From contig NC_087063.1 in assembly GCF_963678635.1 (NCBI RefSeq), positions 19,284,143-19,348,142 of the forward strand: DNA of 64,000 nt, in the 5' to 3' direction. Origin of the DNA: Symsagittifera roscoffensis. Taxonomy: Eukaryota > Xenacoelomorpha > Acoela > Convolutidae. This document shows positions 1 through 12,359 of this stretch, one piece after another. The position numbers were made by a program, and so were the translations under genes. Numbering within the stretch: the stretch's first letter is position 1; every line of letters begins with the position of its first letter. Under the pieces are notes generated by a model. That model made no database searches. It saw nothing but the letters and a program-made list of their open reading frames with translations, and had not been told where the DNA came from.

Positions 1-169
1 AAATTTTATAAATTTTTGAAATTTTATAAAATTTATTTGTAATAAATTTTTTTCATCTATAAAATGCCGACTCTGTTATTATGGTTTAGTTCAGTTCATT
101 TGCTTCCAGTCAAATTTCTTTTTTTTCACCATTTCGCCTCGCTATTACGATGAGGAAAAACAACAGGGA

Positions 170-373
170 GTGTACAAGCAAAAAATGCTTAAAACATTCA
201 GATTTAAATTGGATAACATTTTAAATTGGATAACATGTGATTGTTGTTCTAATTGGTATCATATCAATTGTCAAAAAATAACTCTTAGCGACTCTAAAAA
301 AGTCCAATGGTTCCATTGTTCTATGTGTGTTATTGTGAAATCTGTCAATAATGCAACAATTGGTGATGACTAA
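170..373 (+). pseudogene. PHD-finger fragment, probably from a retroelement ORF
   Basis: The reading frame contains CDCCSNWYHINC followed by WFHCSMC. This is the second half of a PHD zinc finger: C-x2-C, W-Y-H-x2-C, then W-x-H-C-x2-C. The first cysteine pair is not seen and there is no ATG at the start of the open stretch, so it is a fragment. The pattern resembles the PHD finger in the Penelope-like RT at 32.5 kb (CEACLNWYHLKC and VWYCKRC). That points to a retroelement source rather than a host chromatin gene. Nothing flanking it looks like an intact gene. The domain half is clear; the parent element is inference. Confidence 0.5.
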
Positions 374-760
374 TTGCTAGATAATTATGTAAACACAGCC
401 ATTTTTAATGTTTGAGTGCTCAAGAGAGTACCTAACGACTCGCGTGTTCCCTTGGCAGAAACTTTTTCAGATAAAAGGAGTGATATTTTCTACAATGTAG
501 AAAAAGTTACTTATTGGCTGGTTTTTTGACACTTTTCTTGTTTTTTCTTGAACAACCCCAAGAGAACTAATCGTAAGCAAACGACAGCTATGAGCTCTAT
601 AAAAAACATGAAATTATAGCCAATTTTGTTTCACTGCCTAACCCTCTTCCTCAGGGGTTAAGCCCGCGCCAGACAGATCTCGAGTAAAGAATAAATTTAA
701 TCAGCAGCAAGCTCGATGAGAAAAATATAAAAATATAAAAAAGAGGAATAAGGCCGACAA
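374..760. other. No gene seen
   Basis: AT-rich spacer between the PHD scrap and the reverse-transcriptase fragment. I see no ORF, RNA gene or clear repeat, apart from a short purine-rich stretch leading into the RT-like sequence. Confidence 0.5.
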
Positions 761-1965
761 CTTGCCATCGGTAACACGCTCAGACACGTCGCGCCTAAAT
801 GCGCAGTTATCAAGGCTATCGGGAAGAAACAAAATTTTCTTGGAAGTTTTCAAGTAGGATGTGGTACTAAACTAGGAGCTGAAATTGCTGCACACTCCTT
901 TAGAAACTTGATAGAGCGTGTTGACAATCCGAAGTGCTCAGTCTTACCTAATTCGCTTATGAGAGAAACTATGCTGAATCACGTTTTTTCGGACCACCCG
1001 GAGTTGTACAAATATACTCATTGCGCCTACACTAAACCGAGTTATCTTTTTTACAGAAACTCCATCATTATGTCGGACACGGAAGGCAACAAGGTCATCC
1101 CGAGGCTCGACCGTTTTTTGTGAAAAAAAAACAGACGCTAAAAAAAAGCTTGAATCCAAAATAAACGTTTGGTATTTAGATGATGGAAACCTTGCGACGA
1201 CTGCAAGATAGTGCTCCGAGACCTTAAAAATACTGAAATCAGAAAAAGACTATGGATTAAGCCTAAACACAGAAAAAGCTGAGCTCTTTTTTCTGGGACC
1301 GATAACAAGTACGCAGTACAATACAATTATTGGTCAATTTTGAAAACTATATACAAAAAAATGAAATCCAAGTGGATGAAATTGTAATCTTCGTCTCACC
1401 AGAGGCAAAATTTGTCGCAAAGGACTGCTAAATGAAACAAAAACTGAGCTAGAAATTATTCTCGAGTGTAATTTTTAGCTAGATGCACATTATGTTTTTT
1501 ACATCATGCAAAATTACTGTAACTGGCTGAATATCTCTATTTTTAGATATAAGTCCTTGTTTTTTGTAAAATGATTTTTTGGAACAATGAGATCGAGTTT
1601 TAGAAAACTTTGTAGATAAGTTAACCAAGATTAAAACTAATAGCAAATTTGCAAGCAATTCTCTTAGCAACCAGAGGTGGAGTATGTCTTTCTTCAGCTC
1701 GCCTACTAGCTTTACCCGCTTTTTTAACCTCAGCAGTAGAAGCAAAAGCTTCCTTAAATGAGTTTGTTGGTTAGCAGCACGCGGATTGCAGATATATTGA
1801 TCGAATATAACTTTTATTCAATTCGACAAATTTGAAGCAGCTCTTGTACTTGAAATCCAAAAAAAAATGCGCGCAGCCCATTTTGACAACAAATTCTATC
1901 CATAGATTTTGAAACTATCACCTACCTATATGAAAAAGTACAAAACTTAACAGGATAACTTCGGT
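760..1965 (+). mobile_element. Decayed LINE-type reverse transcriptase fragment, copy A
   Basis: Translated pieces match a non-LTR-type RT in order. Around 770-960 it reads AIGNTLRHVAPKCAV and then GTKLGAEIAAHSFRNLIERV. Around 960-1080 it reads MRETMLNHVFSDHPELYKY and PSYLFYRNSIIMSDTEG. Around 1170 it reads WYLDDGNLATTA, the YxDD catalytic motif C, and then GLSLNTEKAELFFLGP. The frame breaks several times, so it is a pseudogene. Its 3' part (1480-1965) is clearly homologous to 25,140-25,570. It stops where the LTR element begins. The exact LINE clade is uncertain; the copy near 25.7 kb has a cysteine-rich tail reminiscent of families with a C-terminal nuclease-like region. Confidence 0.7.
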
Positions 1966-1989
1966 TCGTACTGGTTGACTTTCATATCG

Positions 1990-2715
1990 TGTATAAAACT
2001 TCTTATTTGGAAGTTTGACCTTGAGCAACGTTTAGTCTTAATTTTGGGGTCAAATGCAATTTTTCAAAAATTTGAATTGATCATGTCATGCTCAAGTTTC
2101 TTGCGACAACTGAAAATACAAGAAAATAAGATCAGAAGAATCGAACTACAATCGCGGGAAAGTAGAACAAAAAATAGGAGCGTGAAATTGGTGTTCGCAA
2201 TTGCGCCGTGTAAATCGAACGAGAGTAGAGCTGTCTCATTCCTAGAGAAAAAACAAGTCGTGACGAGAAGAAATAAAGAAGATTGAGTGGACCAGAGTGA
2301 ACCTTCGGTGGAAAGGTGGACAGCTGAAGCTGCCCAATGGTTAAAACAGAAAACTTATGTCTTGAGTTAAAACTTTTTCCCTTCAAACTTCTTGAGTCAA
2401 ACTTGATTACTGGGTAAATTCTAGAGTTGCTTATTAATTTAGTTACTCGATTATAGAAGTCGTGTCGGTATGACGGTATGTGAGTATCCAATTTAAATTT
2501 CTTGAGTGGTTTTTAGATTTTTATGTTGAGCTAAGGAGAGTTATAGGTTGATCCATCTGAAATGGATCAAAGGTCGACTGTCCAATAAAAAAGTAACTGT
2601 ACACGAAAGGTTCCGACCGTTTGAAGACCGTTTGAGGTGGAAAAATACAAGAAATAGTGTCCTTGAGCCAATGGTTATAGGGCCTATTTTTCTTTAAGCT
2701 CATATGTTTTTACGA
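1990..2715 (+). repeat. Left LTR of the giant Ty3/gypsy element
   Basis: From about 2004 onward this aligns base for base with 23,140 onward: a shared start TTATTTGGAAGTTTGACC and a shared 3' part with CTTGAGCCAATGGTTATAG. It is about 120 bases shorter than the right LTR because an internal segment is absent. Both edges are blurred, so the limits are approximate. Confidence 0.8.
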
Positions 2716-4080
2716 CATCAAGACTACAGGATCGAACCCTCTTGACGCAGCTCCGGGCTACATTCCCATTCTAGAGTACCGGTGGTACGGTTCAACGGGA
2801 ACGTGACCACCTTCTGGTTGTACCGTGATAGCTTCTTGAGAAAACTCGAGAAAAATTCCCGGTGCGCTTTTGGAAACGAGGCCTAGCTAACCGAGTAATG
2901 GGGGATACTAGGTGGACAAAAAACGAGTAAAAGACAAAGAGCGAAACAAAACCGAAAAAGATTAAAAATAGGAACAAAAAACGATATAAATTACAAAAAA
3001 GACAGTAGTTTTGACTTTCAGATTTGATGGACCAAACCTTAATTTTAATTAAAATAGTATACACATACAGTTTTCAATAAGACCGATCGTTTCGATCAAA
3101 CCAGCAACATTGAACAGGCGCCCGAGCTAGGGGCGTTGAAAGGGTTTTCAGATAGCTTCTGACATCAGCGGACCACTCGGAGACTTGACTGGAACAGGTG
3201 ACAAGCCAAGTGGGAAAATGGTACTCTGGATCGAGACCTCAGAAACAGAGGACACTCGACTGGGAAAGATACATCAAGCAGTGTGATCAAAGCAGAACAA
3301 AGCAAAAGGAGGAAGGTGGCCTGTTTGGTCAAACGGGTATCGTTAAAATCCACTTTAAATTATAGCAAATAATGTAAAATTGAATAAGCGACTGTTTTGA
3401 GGAAACATTTTTACTTGAGCAGAGCTTGGAAACAGGTTCTACGGTTTTATCTCGAGAAGTATAGCACCCATCGCGCTTAGGGTAATTTTCGCCTTAAGTG
3501 GGGGGCTAGATAGGGGGAGGTTAGCAGGAGGCTGGTTAAATTAGAGGTTGGTGGTTTAAAAGTGTAAAAAGGGAGGCCTTCTTATAGTAACTAAACAATC
3601 GATATCGTCGATCTAGTTACATTAGAACAACTGAGTTGAAGACTCACAACAAGAGTAGCAACGCGAAGGTACTCGATAGCGAACTCTTATTAAGGTAGGT
3701 AACCTGGCCGGATCGAGTAAGGGGATCGGAAATAGACAGTTTTTGGAACCCAAAAGGTGAAAACCCCATAAGACCGCTAGTACGGGGAGAGGAAAACGCG
3801 TGACAGTTAGGTATCAGACATTTTTTACGATAAACGATCATTGTCGAAATTGCATTTTAGGTATACAAGTTTTTCTCTTTTTTGAAATTTTCTCACTTGT
3901 CCTTTACAAATTTTAAGTTTGATTTTTACTGGATTTTAGTCAACAACGATCATAGAATAAAGTTAAAAGAAAATCGTGTATCAACTTGCATTGGAAATAG
4001 GAAACAAAAGGAGATTAAGGGGGGCTTAGAAAAGAAAATTTAGATGATAGAATCGGGTTTTTGGGACTTTTCACACAAGT
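2716..4080 (+). other. 5' leader of the LTR element, no gene seen
   Basis: Sequence between the left LTR and the minisatellite. Just after the LTR (2729-2750) there is a tRNA T-arm-like string on the minus strand, GGGTTCGATCC, which might relate to a primer site but is not placed or spelled as a classic one. I see no supported coding region. CTTGAG words recur (for example near 2835 and 3413), as in the rest of the element. Confidence 0.5.
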
Positions 4081-4089
4081 TCTAGAGGA

Positions 4090-5235
4090 GGTACTGGGAT
4101 AGTGGACAGGATATCTTAACACTCGAGTCAGGGTACAGGAAGACTCTAAGGACGAGAACCGGACAGGAATTGGTATTGGAAGGTCGTGGAAGGAGTTTCA
4201 TTACCGGGGCCAGAGAAGTGGAAACAGCACAAGAGTCTTGTCGGCAGTCCTGGGATAGTGACCAGAGGGACACAGGACAATGCAGAAGGGTCCCAAGACC
4301 GTCCCTAAGGATTTCAACACTCGAGCGAAGGGTCATAGGACAGTACAGAAGGGTCCCAAGACCGTCCATGAGGATTTCAGCACTCGAGCGAAGGGTCCTA
4401 GTAGATTACAGAAGGGTACCAAGACCGCCCCCGAGGATTACAGCACTCGAGTGAAGCGTCTTAGGAAAGTACAGAAGGGTCCTAATACCGAACAAGAGGA
4501 TATCAGCACTCGAGCGAAGGGTCCCAGGACAGTATCGAGGTATCCTGGGACAGTACAGAAGGGTCCCAAGACCCTATGAGAGGTAACCAGAGTTCGAACG
4601 AAGGGTCCCAGGACAGTACCGAAGGGTCCTAGGACAATACGGAAGGGTCCCAGGACATTACCGAAGGGTCCTAGGACAATACGGAAGGGTCCCAGGACAT
4701 TACCGGAAGGTAGCAACACTTGAGCGAAGGGTCCCAGGATAGTACCGATCGGTATTAGGACAATGCTGAAGGGTCCCAGGACCTTTCCGAAAGGTAGCAA
4801 CACTTGAGCGAAGGGTCCCATGACAGTACAGAAGGGTACTAGTACAATATCGAAGGGTCCTAGGACACTTCCTAAAGATAGCAACACTTGAGCGAAGGGT
4901 CCCGGGACACTACCAAAAAGGCAGCAAAACTTGACCGAAGGGTCACAGGACAGTACCGAAGGGTACTAGGAAATATATCGAAGGGTCCCAGGGCACTACC
5001 AAAAGGCAGCAAAACTTGACCGAAGGGTCCCACAACACTACAGAAAGGTAGCAACACTTGAGCGAAGGGTCTCAGGACAGTACCAAAGTGTACTGGGACA
5101 AGACTAAGGAGTCCCGGCACTAAGAGCGAAGTGTCCCAAGACTCTAGGGAAGGGTCAAAGAAATAGAGCGAAGGGTCTCAAGACCCTACCAAAAGATCCA
5201 AAGACCTGATCAACGGGTCCCATTACCTAGCTTCG
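4090..5235 (+). repeat. GGGTCCC minisatellite in the leader of the LTR element
   Basis: A degenerate tandem array built on a core near GAAGGGTCCCAGGACAG with a period of about 21 bases. It is interspersed with a longer unit carrying AGCAACACTTGAGC. Because the unit is a multiple of three, both strands stay open for long stretches. The minus strand reads repeats like VLGPFGTVLGPF and the plus strand reads KGPKTV-type repeats. These reading frames are a by-product of the repeat and are not called as genes. It ends about 250 bases before the gag region. Confidence 0.85.
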
Positions 5236-5365
5236 GTCTACAACTCTAGGAGAGGCGAATTCGACTGGGTTTCAATAGACAATATATTAGGAGTTTTTTC
5301 TTATAATTTCAATTGGATTTTACATTAGGATCTTGTATATATACTAGAATTGTAGATAAAGAAAA

Positions 5366-7500
5366 TTGTTTATAAAAAATCATGAAGAAATCAAGAACAT
5401 CTCTAACAGAAAGGAAAGGGATAGGACTTACGTAAAATCAAACCTCGTCGCAACGGAAACAAACACCAACAAATCCCAGAGTAATGAGAATGAATATTTC
5501 AGTGAACATGGTCAATACAAGAGGCAACAAGGAACAGAAGGCCAAAGTGAAAGTGACGGAAGAACCGACTGTATCGGCTAGAGAAACCGATCTTGAGACA
5601 CCAGATCAGAGTAAGGTCAAACAATAAACCACGATTCTCAACGAAAAAGAACGTCGTTCACAGAGAGGATTGCAGCGATGGTCTGAATGTAACCAAAAGA
5701 GAAAGAGAAGGTAATACCAGGGAGCGAAAAAAATAAAACGTTTGCAACAGATTCCGCAATAACGAAAGAAGCTAAACAAGACGAAGAGCAGGTCACACGA
5801 GAAGCAACGGCCAACCAAGACAAACAAACTATGGAATCAAAAACATTTTCACTTGAGCTGGGCGACTTGATGGCAAAGTTGGAAAAAATCGACAAAAAGC
5901 TGAAATGCAGCGAAGAAGACCACCAAGAGCTGAAAAAGGAAGTACGACACAACAAGGATGAGAATCTACTCAACCACTATATCCTGGAAAGGGCGACGGA
6001 AGAGAAGCTGCAGCAGATGGCGGACAAAGTAGAAACAACCCACAAAGAGCGAGAGAAACATATCAAGATAGAAATGGAGGAAATGAAGAAATGATACGAC
6101 AACATGAGTGAAAAGTTGTTGAATCTAGAAACCAGGATGGACACAATGAGCAAGGAACAAGCACAAAGTTCGGGAGCCATACAGTCCAAGTTGGCCGTAC
6201 TCTTGAGAAATTCCATAGCCCAAGATAAATTAGTGGTGGAAAAGCCATTTGGAACTAGAGTTGACTTCGTGAAACCACAACGAAAGAAACGGGAATCTAC
6301 ATCTACACCGTTACCCCGGATTGATAGCACCATGGCGTCAGGAGGGTCAAGGACAGCTATGAAGGGGGGAGCCTCAAACTCAAAGAGGACGTCAGAGCAC
6401 TCAAGATTTCATGCGGGTGTACCACCGGATGCCATGACGTGGGCCAGTACCTGGGAAGTGATGAACAGGACGCTTGAAGCATTCGCAACAAGGAACACAT
6501 ACTCAAGTGACAGATGCAGTGACAAATGCATGAAAACCTTCAAAAATCCTAAGGAATTCAAGGACGATTTAGATGGTTGCATTGACACCTGGGTTGAGGT
6601 AATGAGACTACATCTAGAACAAGACAACTTGATTGATGAGAGGCAGGTCTGCACGGCGATACTAAGCAACCTAGAGGGAACAGCACGGAAGTGTGTGCTG
6701 GCAAATAAGGAGGAGGAGAGTGACACTGCAGACAAGATCTTCGAGATAATGTTGAATCGATTTAGATTGGGTATGAAGGGTCATCAGGCGATGATGAGGT
6801 TTGAAAAAAAACAAGATTGATCGATTTCTGGATGATCTTGAGAGCTTGAGGAGGAGAAGCGATCCAGAGAAACCGACCAACAGAAGAAACTTCAGCATCG
6901 CTCCAAAGCTTATCGACGGAGTGAGAATTGATAACTTGAGAACAATGTTGGCAACATATTACACGATATCGAAAAATAACGCACCAACCCCAGAAGAGAT
7001 GAGGCAAAATTCAAGAGAAAATATGTCAATGAAATCAAAGAAGTACTCGTTCTTGGAAAACAGAAACATGCTAGGGGGAAGCCAACAACAAAGGTCGCCA
7101 TTGTACAAACCTAGAGACGACATGGACAAACGAAGGTCATGCGCAAACTGCGGATCAGCGGATCATCACGTGGCGGATTGTACAACATACAAGCAAGGTA
7201 TGAAAAGCTTGGGATATGCGCCAGAAGATAAAAGACATAAATCAAACGGAAGAACACGAGTTTTACAGTGGTTTGATCATCAAGACAGTCGCGAGGTGCT
7301 TTTTCTGCAATCAAGAGGGCCATTTCAGGATGGAATGTCCCCTGTTTTGGGAGACAGTGAAGAATCAAGGTCACCCGAAACATAAATTGGCATTGGCAGC
7401 GGTGCAGAACACAAGGAACAGACAAGCTGAAAATGACTTGCAGAGCAAAGTGGCGGCAAATGGTGAGTTACCAACGAAGACAGTAAGGCCGTAGCACAAG
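5366..7500 (+). pseudogene. gag: gag region of the Ty3/gypsy element (fossil)
   Basis: Gag makes the particle shell and packages RNA. Three parts are visible in order. First is a charged, coiled-coil-like segment at 5.8-6.1 kb. Second is a helical retrotransposon-gag capsid-like segment at about 6.4-6.8 kb, with CIDTWVEVMRLHLE and ILSNLEGTARKCV. Third come two zinc knuckles of the exact form C-x2-C-x4-H-x4-C: CANCGSADHHVADC near 7.14 kb and CFFCNQEGHFRMEC near 7.29 kb. The region is broken in several places. Family assignment is secure from the knuckles and the pol genes that follow. Confidence 0.85.
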
Positions 7501-8090
7501 TCAAACATGTTGCGGGGGCTGAGACAAGGAGTCCACTGGTGATTAATTATGAGAAAGCAGCTGCAGAGGCTATCAACAGAGTGAAGCAAGACTTGGCGAC
7601 CAAAAAGATCGTGCAACGGTTAAAACATGAGATAGAGAAACAAAAGATGAACGAGACACTCTCGACAACGAGGCCAGAACCAGAGATCGGAGAAAACTTA
7701 GTGAACAGGAGTAATTGCAATACCCTGAAGATGGTGACCGGCAAACCATTTGGCATCACGAAGATTGGAGCAGGAATCATGTCAATAATCACAGTGGGCG
7801 GCGTGAAGTAACGAGGAACCTGAGTGAACCGAGTGATCAAACATTGATGCATATTGATGTATATGCAGATTACTTGAGAACAATAACCCCGCAAACCCCT
7901 TCTAGGGCACTGAAAGCATTACCCACGAGAGGTGGTGGCAAATCAATTGGCAGAGACAACAGATACAAGGAAGCCTATGGTCCGCATGAGGTCATGGTGA
8001 ACATAGATGGAATAAACATCTATTCAAAAACGATGATAACATGTGACGAGAATCTAGCGGGACAAACTATGTTGGCAGAGAAGAACTAAA
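7500..8090 (+). pseudogene. gag-pol linker region (fossil)
   Basis: Charged, mostly open sequence between the zinc knuckles and the protease region. No domain is recognised. It contains an alanine-, lysine- and glutamate-rich helix-like stretch (near 7.54-7.65 kb) and otherwise low similarity to anything I know. It is probably the end of gag or a spacer before the protease. Confidence 0.5.
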
Positions 8091-8730
8091 AGTGAGATCC
8101 ATTGGGCACTGCGCTATGCTGGAAGAAGATGCCATGCATCTGCAAACGGAAGCAGACGTATCTGCACATGTATTGGACACAAGCGGGAAGAAGACGCAAC
8201 TTCGAGGGTGGCTGGACACGGGAGCCGTCTTGAGTGTAGAACCAATTGAAACTTGGAGAAAATGGAATTCGACAAAGACGACTTGGTTGACTCAAGAATA
8301 CGGCTGTCAGCAGCAAACAAGGGAGCGCTTCGTTTCTAGGTAGAACACCAATAATAGCTCTAAGCCTGGGGGAACGCAATTTGTGGACAAATTTTATGGA
8401 AGTGGAGAGTCTAGATGAGTCTGACCAACTCATCTTAGGCAGAGATTTCATCAGGAATTTCGATGTAACAATTGATCTTAACAACGCGATGTTCAGGATT
8501 CGGAACCCGGAAAGGAAGTACGTAATTAAACCGGTATGTTTGATAATGGCGAATGAAAATAAGGCTCCACTTTTCTTGAGTAGGAGGGTAAAGCTGAAAG
8601 AGAATGAGACGGCAATAGTAAGTTTGGGGATGACAAACTATAATGAACTAAGTGACAAAAAACAAGTATGTAGAGTACCGAACACAAACAGTCAAAGTGC
8701 TGCTATTTTGAAAGATCCTTCTCAATAGCC
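8090..8730 (+). pseudogene. pro: Retroviral-type aspartic protease region (fossil)
   Basis: The region carries the two landmarks of the family: LRGWLDTGAVLSV near 8.21 kb, holding the active-site D-T-G-A, and LGRDFIRNFDVTID near 8.43 kb, the conserved LG-x-DF segment near the C terminus. Spacing of about 75 residues is normal for gypsy proteases. It lies directly between gag and RT. The region is part of the broken element. Confidence 0.8.
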
Positions 8731-8754
8731 AAGAGTGGCCTCTGCGTCAGTGTC

Positions 8755-9850
8755 TTGTTGAATACTCTTGATATACCAATCACAATCCAGAGGGGGAGGA
8801 AGCTGGGTTACGCACTGCCCGTGAAAACTAGATTTGAAATGAATGAAAATGTGAAAGAAATTGAAGTTCTTGACTGCCCGAATCATAAGGATAAAATTCG
8901 TATCTTGAGAAAATTGAAGAAAATAAAATGTTCATCAGACCTTGTGAAGTCACCTAAGTCAGAGACAGACGATGGAGTTTCGAGCAGTTCGAATTTTCCA
9001 GAAAAACCCACACTAGAGGAATTGGAAATGAATAAACCAGTATTACTAAAAATTGAACACTTAAGGGGAAAAGTAACAGACGAACAGCTCGAAGACATCA
9101 GGGATGTTCTGGATAGGAATCCGGATATTTTTTCAAGACATATGGCAGACATTGGATGCTGCAACTTCGTTGAACATGAAATAGAGCTAGAAGAGTCGAG
9201 GGTACCGCACAGGGAGGGGGCGAGGCGTATGACTCCAAACAAATCGGATGCTTGTAAAAAAAGGTAGAGACCCTACTAGAGTATGACATGATAGAACCAT
9301 CCAAATCACCGTGGGCGCATGGAGTAGTGATGGCTAAAAAGAAAGGAGACCAACTTCGTTTTTGTTGTGACTTTCGATATCCCAACTCCGTCACGGTGGA
9401 GGATACCTATCCCATACCTAGGATAGATGAGAGTCTTTCAAAATTAGGTGACGCCAAATTTTTTACATCTCTTGACCTAGAGTCGGTTTTTTGGCAGAGA
9501 CCACTGAGGAAACAGGATAGGGACAAGACTAGTTTTGCATGCGAGCTGGGATTGTTTCAATGGAAAATGATGCCCTTTGGTCTTTGCAATACGACAGCCA
9601 CCTTCCAACGACTGATGGCACAGGCGCTGACAAGCGTAACGAAAAAATACGGCAATTTAATAATGTGCTACGTAGATTACGTGTGATTGCAACATCTACC
9701 CTGGAGGACCACATTGAACGACTGGACGAGGCGTTCGCTTGCATGAAGAGAGCAGGATTGAAATGCAAGCCATCGAAGTGTGAGATTCTCAAGGACTGGG
9801 GAGGATGGTGGACAAACATGGCCTTAGACCAGACCCGGACGCGGTAAAGG
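8755..9850 (+). pseudogene. pol: Reverse transcriptase region, Ty3/gypsy type (fossil)
   Basis: Ty3/gypsy RT blocks appear in order: SPWAHGVVMAKKKGD, LRFCCDFRYPNSVTVEDTYP, then DAKFFTSLDLES (motif A), KMMPFGLCNTTATFQRLM (motif B) and CYVD (motif C). The upstream part (8.75-9.27 kb) is the acidic stretch usual between protease and RT in this family. The region is broken in places. Confidence 0.9.
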
Positions 9851-10940
9851 CAGTGCTGACTTGGAAATCACCAAAAAGAGATCACCAGTTGATGAGCTTC
9901 TTGGGTTTCGCAAATTACTACAAAGAGTTCATCAAGGGCTATGCGGACAAAGTATATCCAATGCAACAACTCATGAGGCACAAGGGAAAGAAATTCACGT
10001 GGAATAACGCTGCTGAAGAGTCATTTCAAAGAATGAAGAAAGAAATGTGTGAAGCACCTGTGCTAAGCATGCCGACAGAGAAAGGGATGTAAGTGCTGGA
10101 TACCGATGCATCGGTAGTAGCAATCTCGGGCATACTCCATTAAGAACAACAGTGGAACGGAAAAACAGTGCTGAGACCGATCGCCTACTGGAGCAAAGTC
10201 TAGAGTGATACGGAAATGAAGTACGGGACACCCAAGGCGGAGATGTTTGTGGTCGTCAGTGTTGTGGAAAAACACAGGACATACCTGGGTAGCGAACCAT
10301 TCAAGCTACGGGTCGACAACAGACCACTCAGCTGGTTGAAAACGTACTCAATGGACCAGAGTTACATCGGGAGATGGATAGTGCGGTTGGATGGTTACAA
10401 TATGATCATTGAACACAGGACGAGAGACAAGCACCAAAATGCTGACAGCTTGAGCAAGAAGACGGAATTCTACGACAGACAGGAGCAGAGGGAGGCTGAT
10501 AGACCGGAGATCAAAGATGGCTTTTTCTTTATGAACCAGGAAACATATGACACCCTGCCGCTCACAAGATGGCTAGATAAGTCAGGAAAACCGATAGAGA
10601 GCATCCCGAATTACCAATTGAACACAAGCAAAAAAAACCTCAAAAGAAGTTTTTTGAACACAAGCAAAAAAACAAAAGCAAAGGAGGATCTAATGAAACT
10701 ACTCGAGAGACTAGCAAATGACAAACCCGTGTTCTCAGAAAGTGGTAAAGACAGACCAGAAGTCACCATATTGAAAAGAGGGGAAGTGAAACATGACGGA
10801 GACTTGATGAAAAGCAGGGAGCCAGAGAGCAGGGAGCTTGTGCGGACACTAGTCGAGAGAATCCCGGAAGAAGTACTCAGGCGGACGACATTCGAAACTG
10901 GAGAGTGTCGTTCAAGGAGGAAGTTGAACACCTTGGACTA
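9850..10940 (+). pseudogene. pol: RT thumb and RNase H region (fossil)
   Basis: LGFANYYKEFIKGYADK and KFTWNNAAEESFQRMKK are the connection blocks that follow the RT in gypsy elements. A type-I RNase H follows: the first acidic block is near 10.1 kb, then RPIAYWSK, VVVSVVEKHRTYL, and HRTRDKHQNADSLSK near 10.42 kb. A lysine- and glutamate-rich linker continues to about 10.94 kb before the integrase. Confidence 0.85.
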
Positions 10941-10989
10941 GATCAAGAGTCCAGGGATGGCCGCAACCAGGAAGAAATGGCGAGGAAGC

Positions 10990-12350
10990 GAATTTGTCCG
11001 GGGAGTCGGAAGAATGGGATGATGTTTCGCAGGAGAGCGACGATGAGCAAGACAGTCTTTGCACAATATTAGCTGAAGAAAAAATGAGGTACCACGACAG
11101 GGAGTTGCAAACAGACCCTTCGTCAGGGACGTACAACCTGGAACATCATGACGCGTATGGAGGGGAAAAGCTTGAAAAAATATTAGTGTCAAGAAAACCA
11201 TTCGGGGAGCTATCTTGTAATTCGAACATCAGGACGAATCTAGAACCAGAGGACGACAGGGAGATCTTGAGAAGGATATTTTGCGTGGAGCTTAAATACG
11301 ACATCCGCAATCCTGGACAGATGAGCGGTCAAATGAGGGAATTGAAGGAAGACGTCAGAGCGATACGATCACAGAAGAACGATAGAATGACAAGTAACCT
11401 CTCAAAATGGATTCAGACGGCAGCGAAAGAGAAGGGAGACCTGGAAGAGGACAGTTACAAGATCTTGAGCCAGTTCTACAAAGAGAGAAAGGAATTACTC
11501 TATCACACAGCTGATGGCGTGGTAGCCTGTAGGAGAAAAGACGAAGAAAAAATTCTACACAAGCATAACCTCATCATACTACCTCAGCTATACCGAACAG
11601 AAGTGTTGTTCAGATCGCATGACCAAATGGGACATCAGGAGATAGACAAGATACAACAAAGAATACTACACAGATTTGATTGGCCAGGGCTGAGGAAGGC
11701 TTGTGGAAGATGGGTGAACGCATGTCTGTCGTGCTTGCAGGTGAAGGATCCTAGGAAAATGAAGTTCCCTCTTAAGTCTGTGGAAAGCTCGGTACTGAAC
11801 GAGGTCGTGCAGATAGACCGTCAGAAGATCCGCATGACGGACTCGGTAAATAACCAGATACTAGTAATTATAGATCATTTCACGAAACTGGCAGAAGCGG
11901 TACCATGTCAGACGGCATCGGCGGAAGACAATTGTGATCAATTGATACCGCACTGGATATCACGATATTGTTGTCCGATGAGATTCCAATCGGACAATGG
12001 GAAGGCATTTGTGGGTAACCTGACAAAAGAACTAATGAGAAGATCCCACATTGCACAGGCTCATTCAACGACCTACCATCCACAAACGAATGGATTAGTG
12101 GAGAGACAGAAAAGAACACAAGTGAATATGCTCCGGGTGTATTGCTCGAGATATATGACTGACTGGGACAAACATCTGTCGCAGGTGGTGGGGACATATA
12201 ACAGCACGCAACACTCAACAACGGGGATCAGTCCTTTCATGATGTTAACAGGTAGAGAGAAAGAGACAGAGAGAGAGAGAGAGAGAATGAGAGAGAGAGC
12301 GATGCCCCTGACCTTTTTCTATCCGGAGTATCAGGGAGAGAAGACGTAGC
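10990..12350 (+). pseudogene. pol: Integrase region (fossil)
   Basis: Integrase inserts the cDNA into host DNA. The zinc-binding HHCC module shows as GHQEIDKIQQRILHRFDWPG and CLSCLQVKDPRK at about 11.63-11.76 kb. The RNase-H-like core shows as VIIDHFTKLAEAVP, RFQSDNGKAFVG and STTYHPQTNGLVERQKR at about 11.86-12.12 kb. These are characteristic Ty3/gypsy signatures. A glutamate-rich stretch precedes the zinc module. Near 12.26 kb the sequence includes a short GA microsatellite. Confidence 0.9.
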
Positions 12351-12359
12351 CTCGGGCAT

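Noticed and set aside
1479-1745. Minus-strand frame at 1479-1745 as a gene
   Set aside because: The plus strand here is clearly LINE RT sequence homologous to 25.1-25.4 kb; the minus-strand frame is its shadow.
4438-5120. Long minus-strand frames reading VLGPFG-type repeats as a gene
   Set aside because: They are explained by a 21-base minisatellite whose unit length is a multiple of three. Both strands are open and there is no start context or neighbouring gene.
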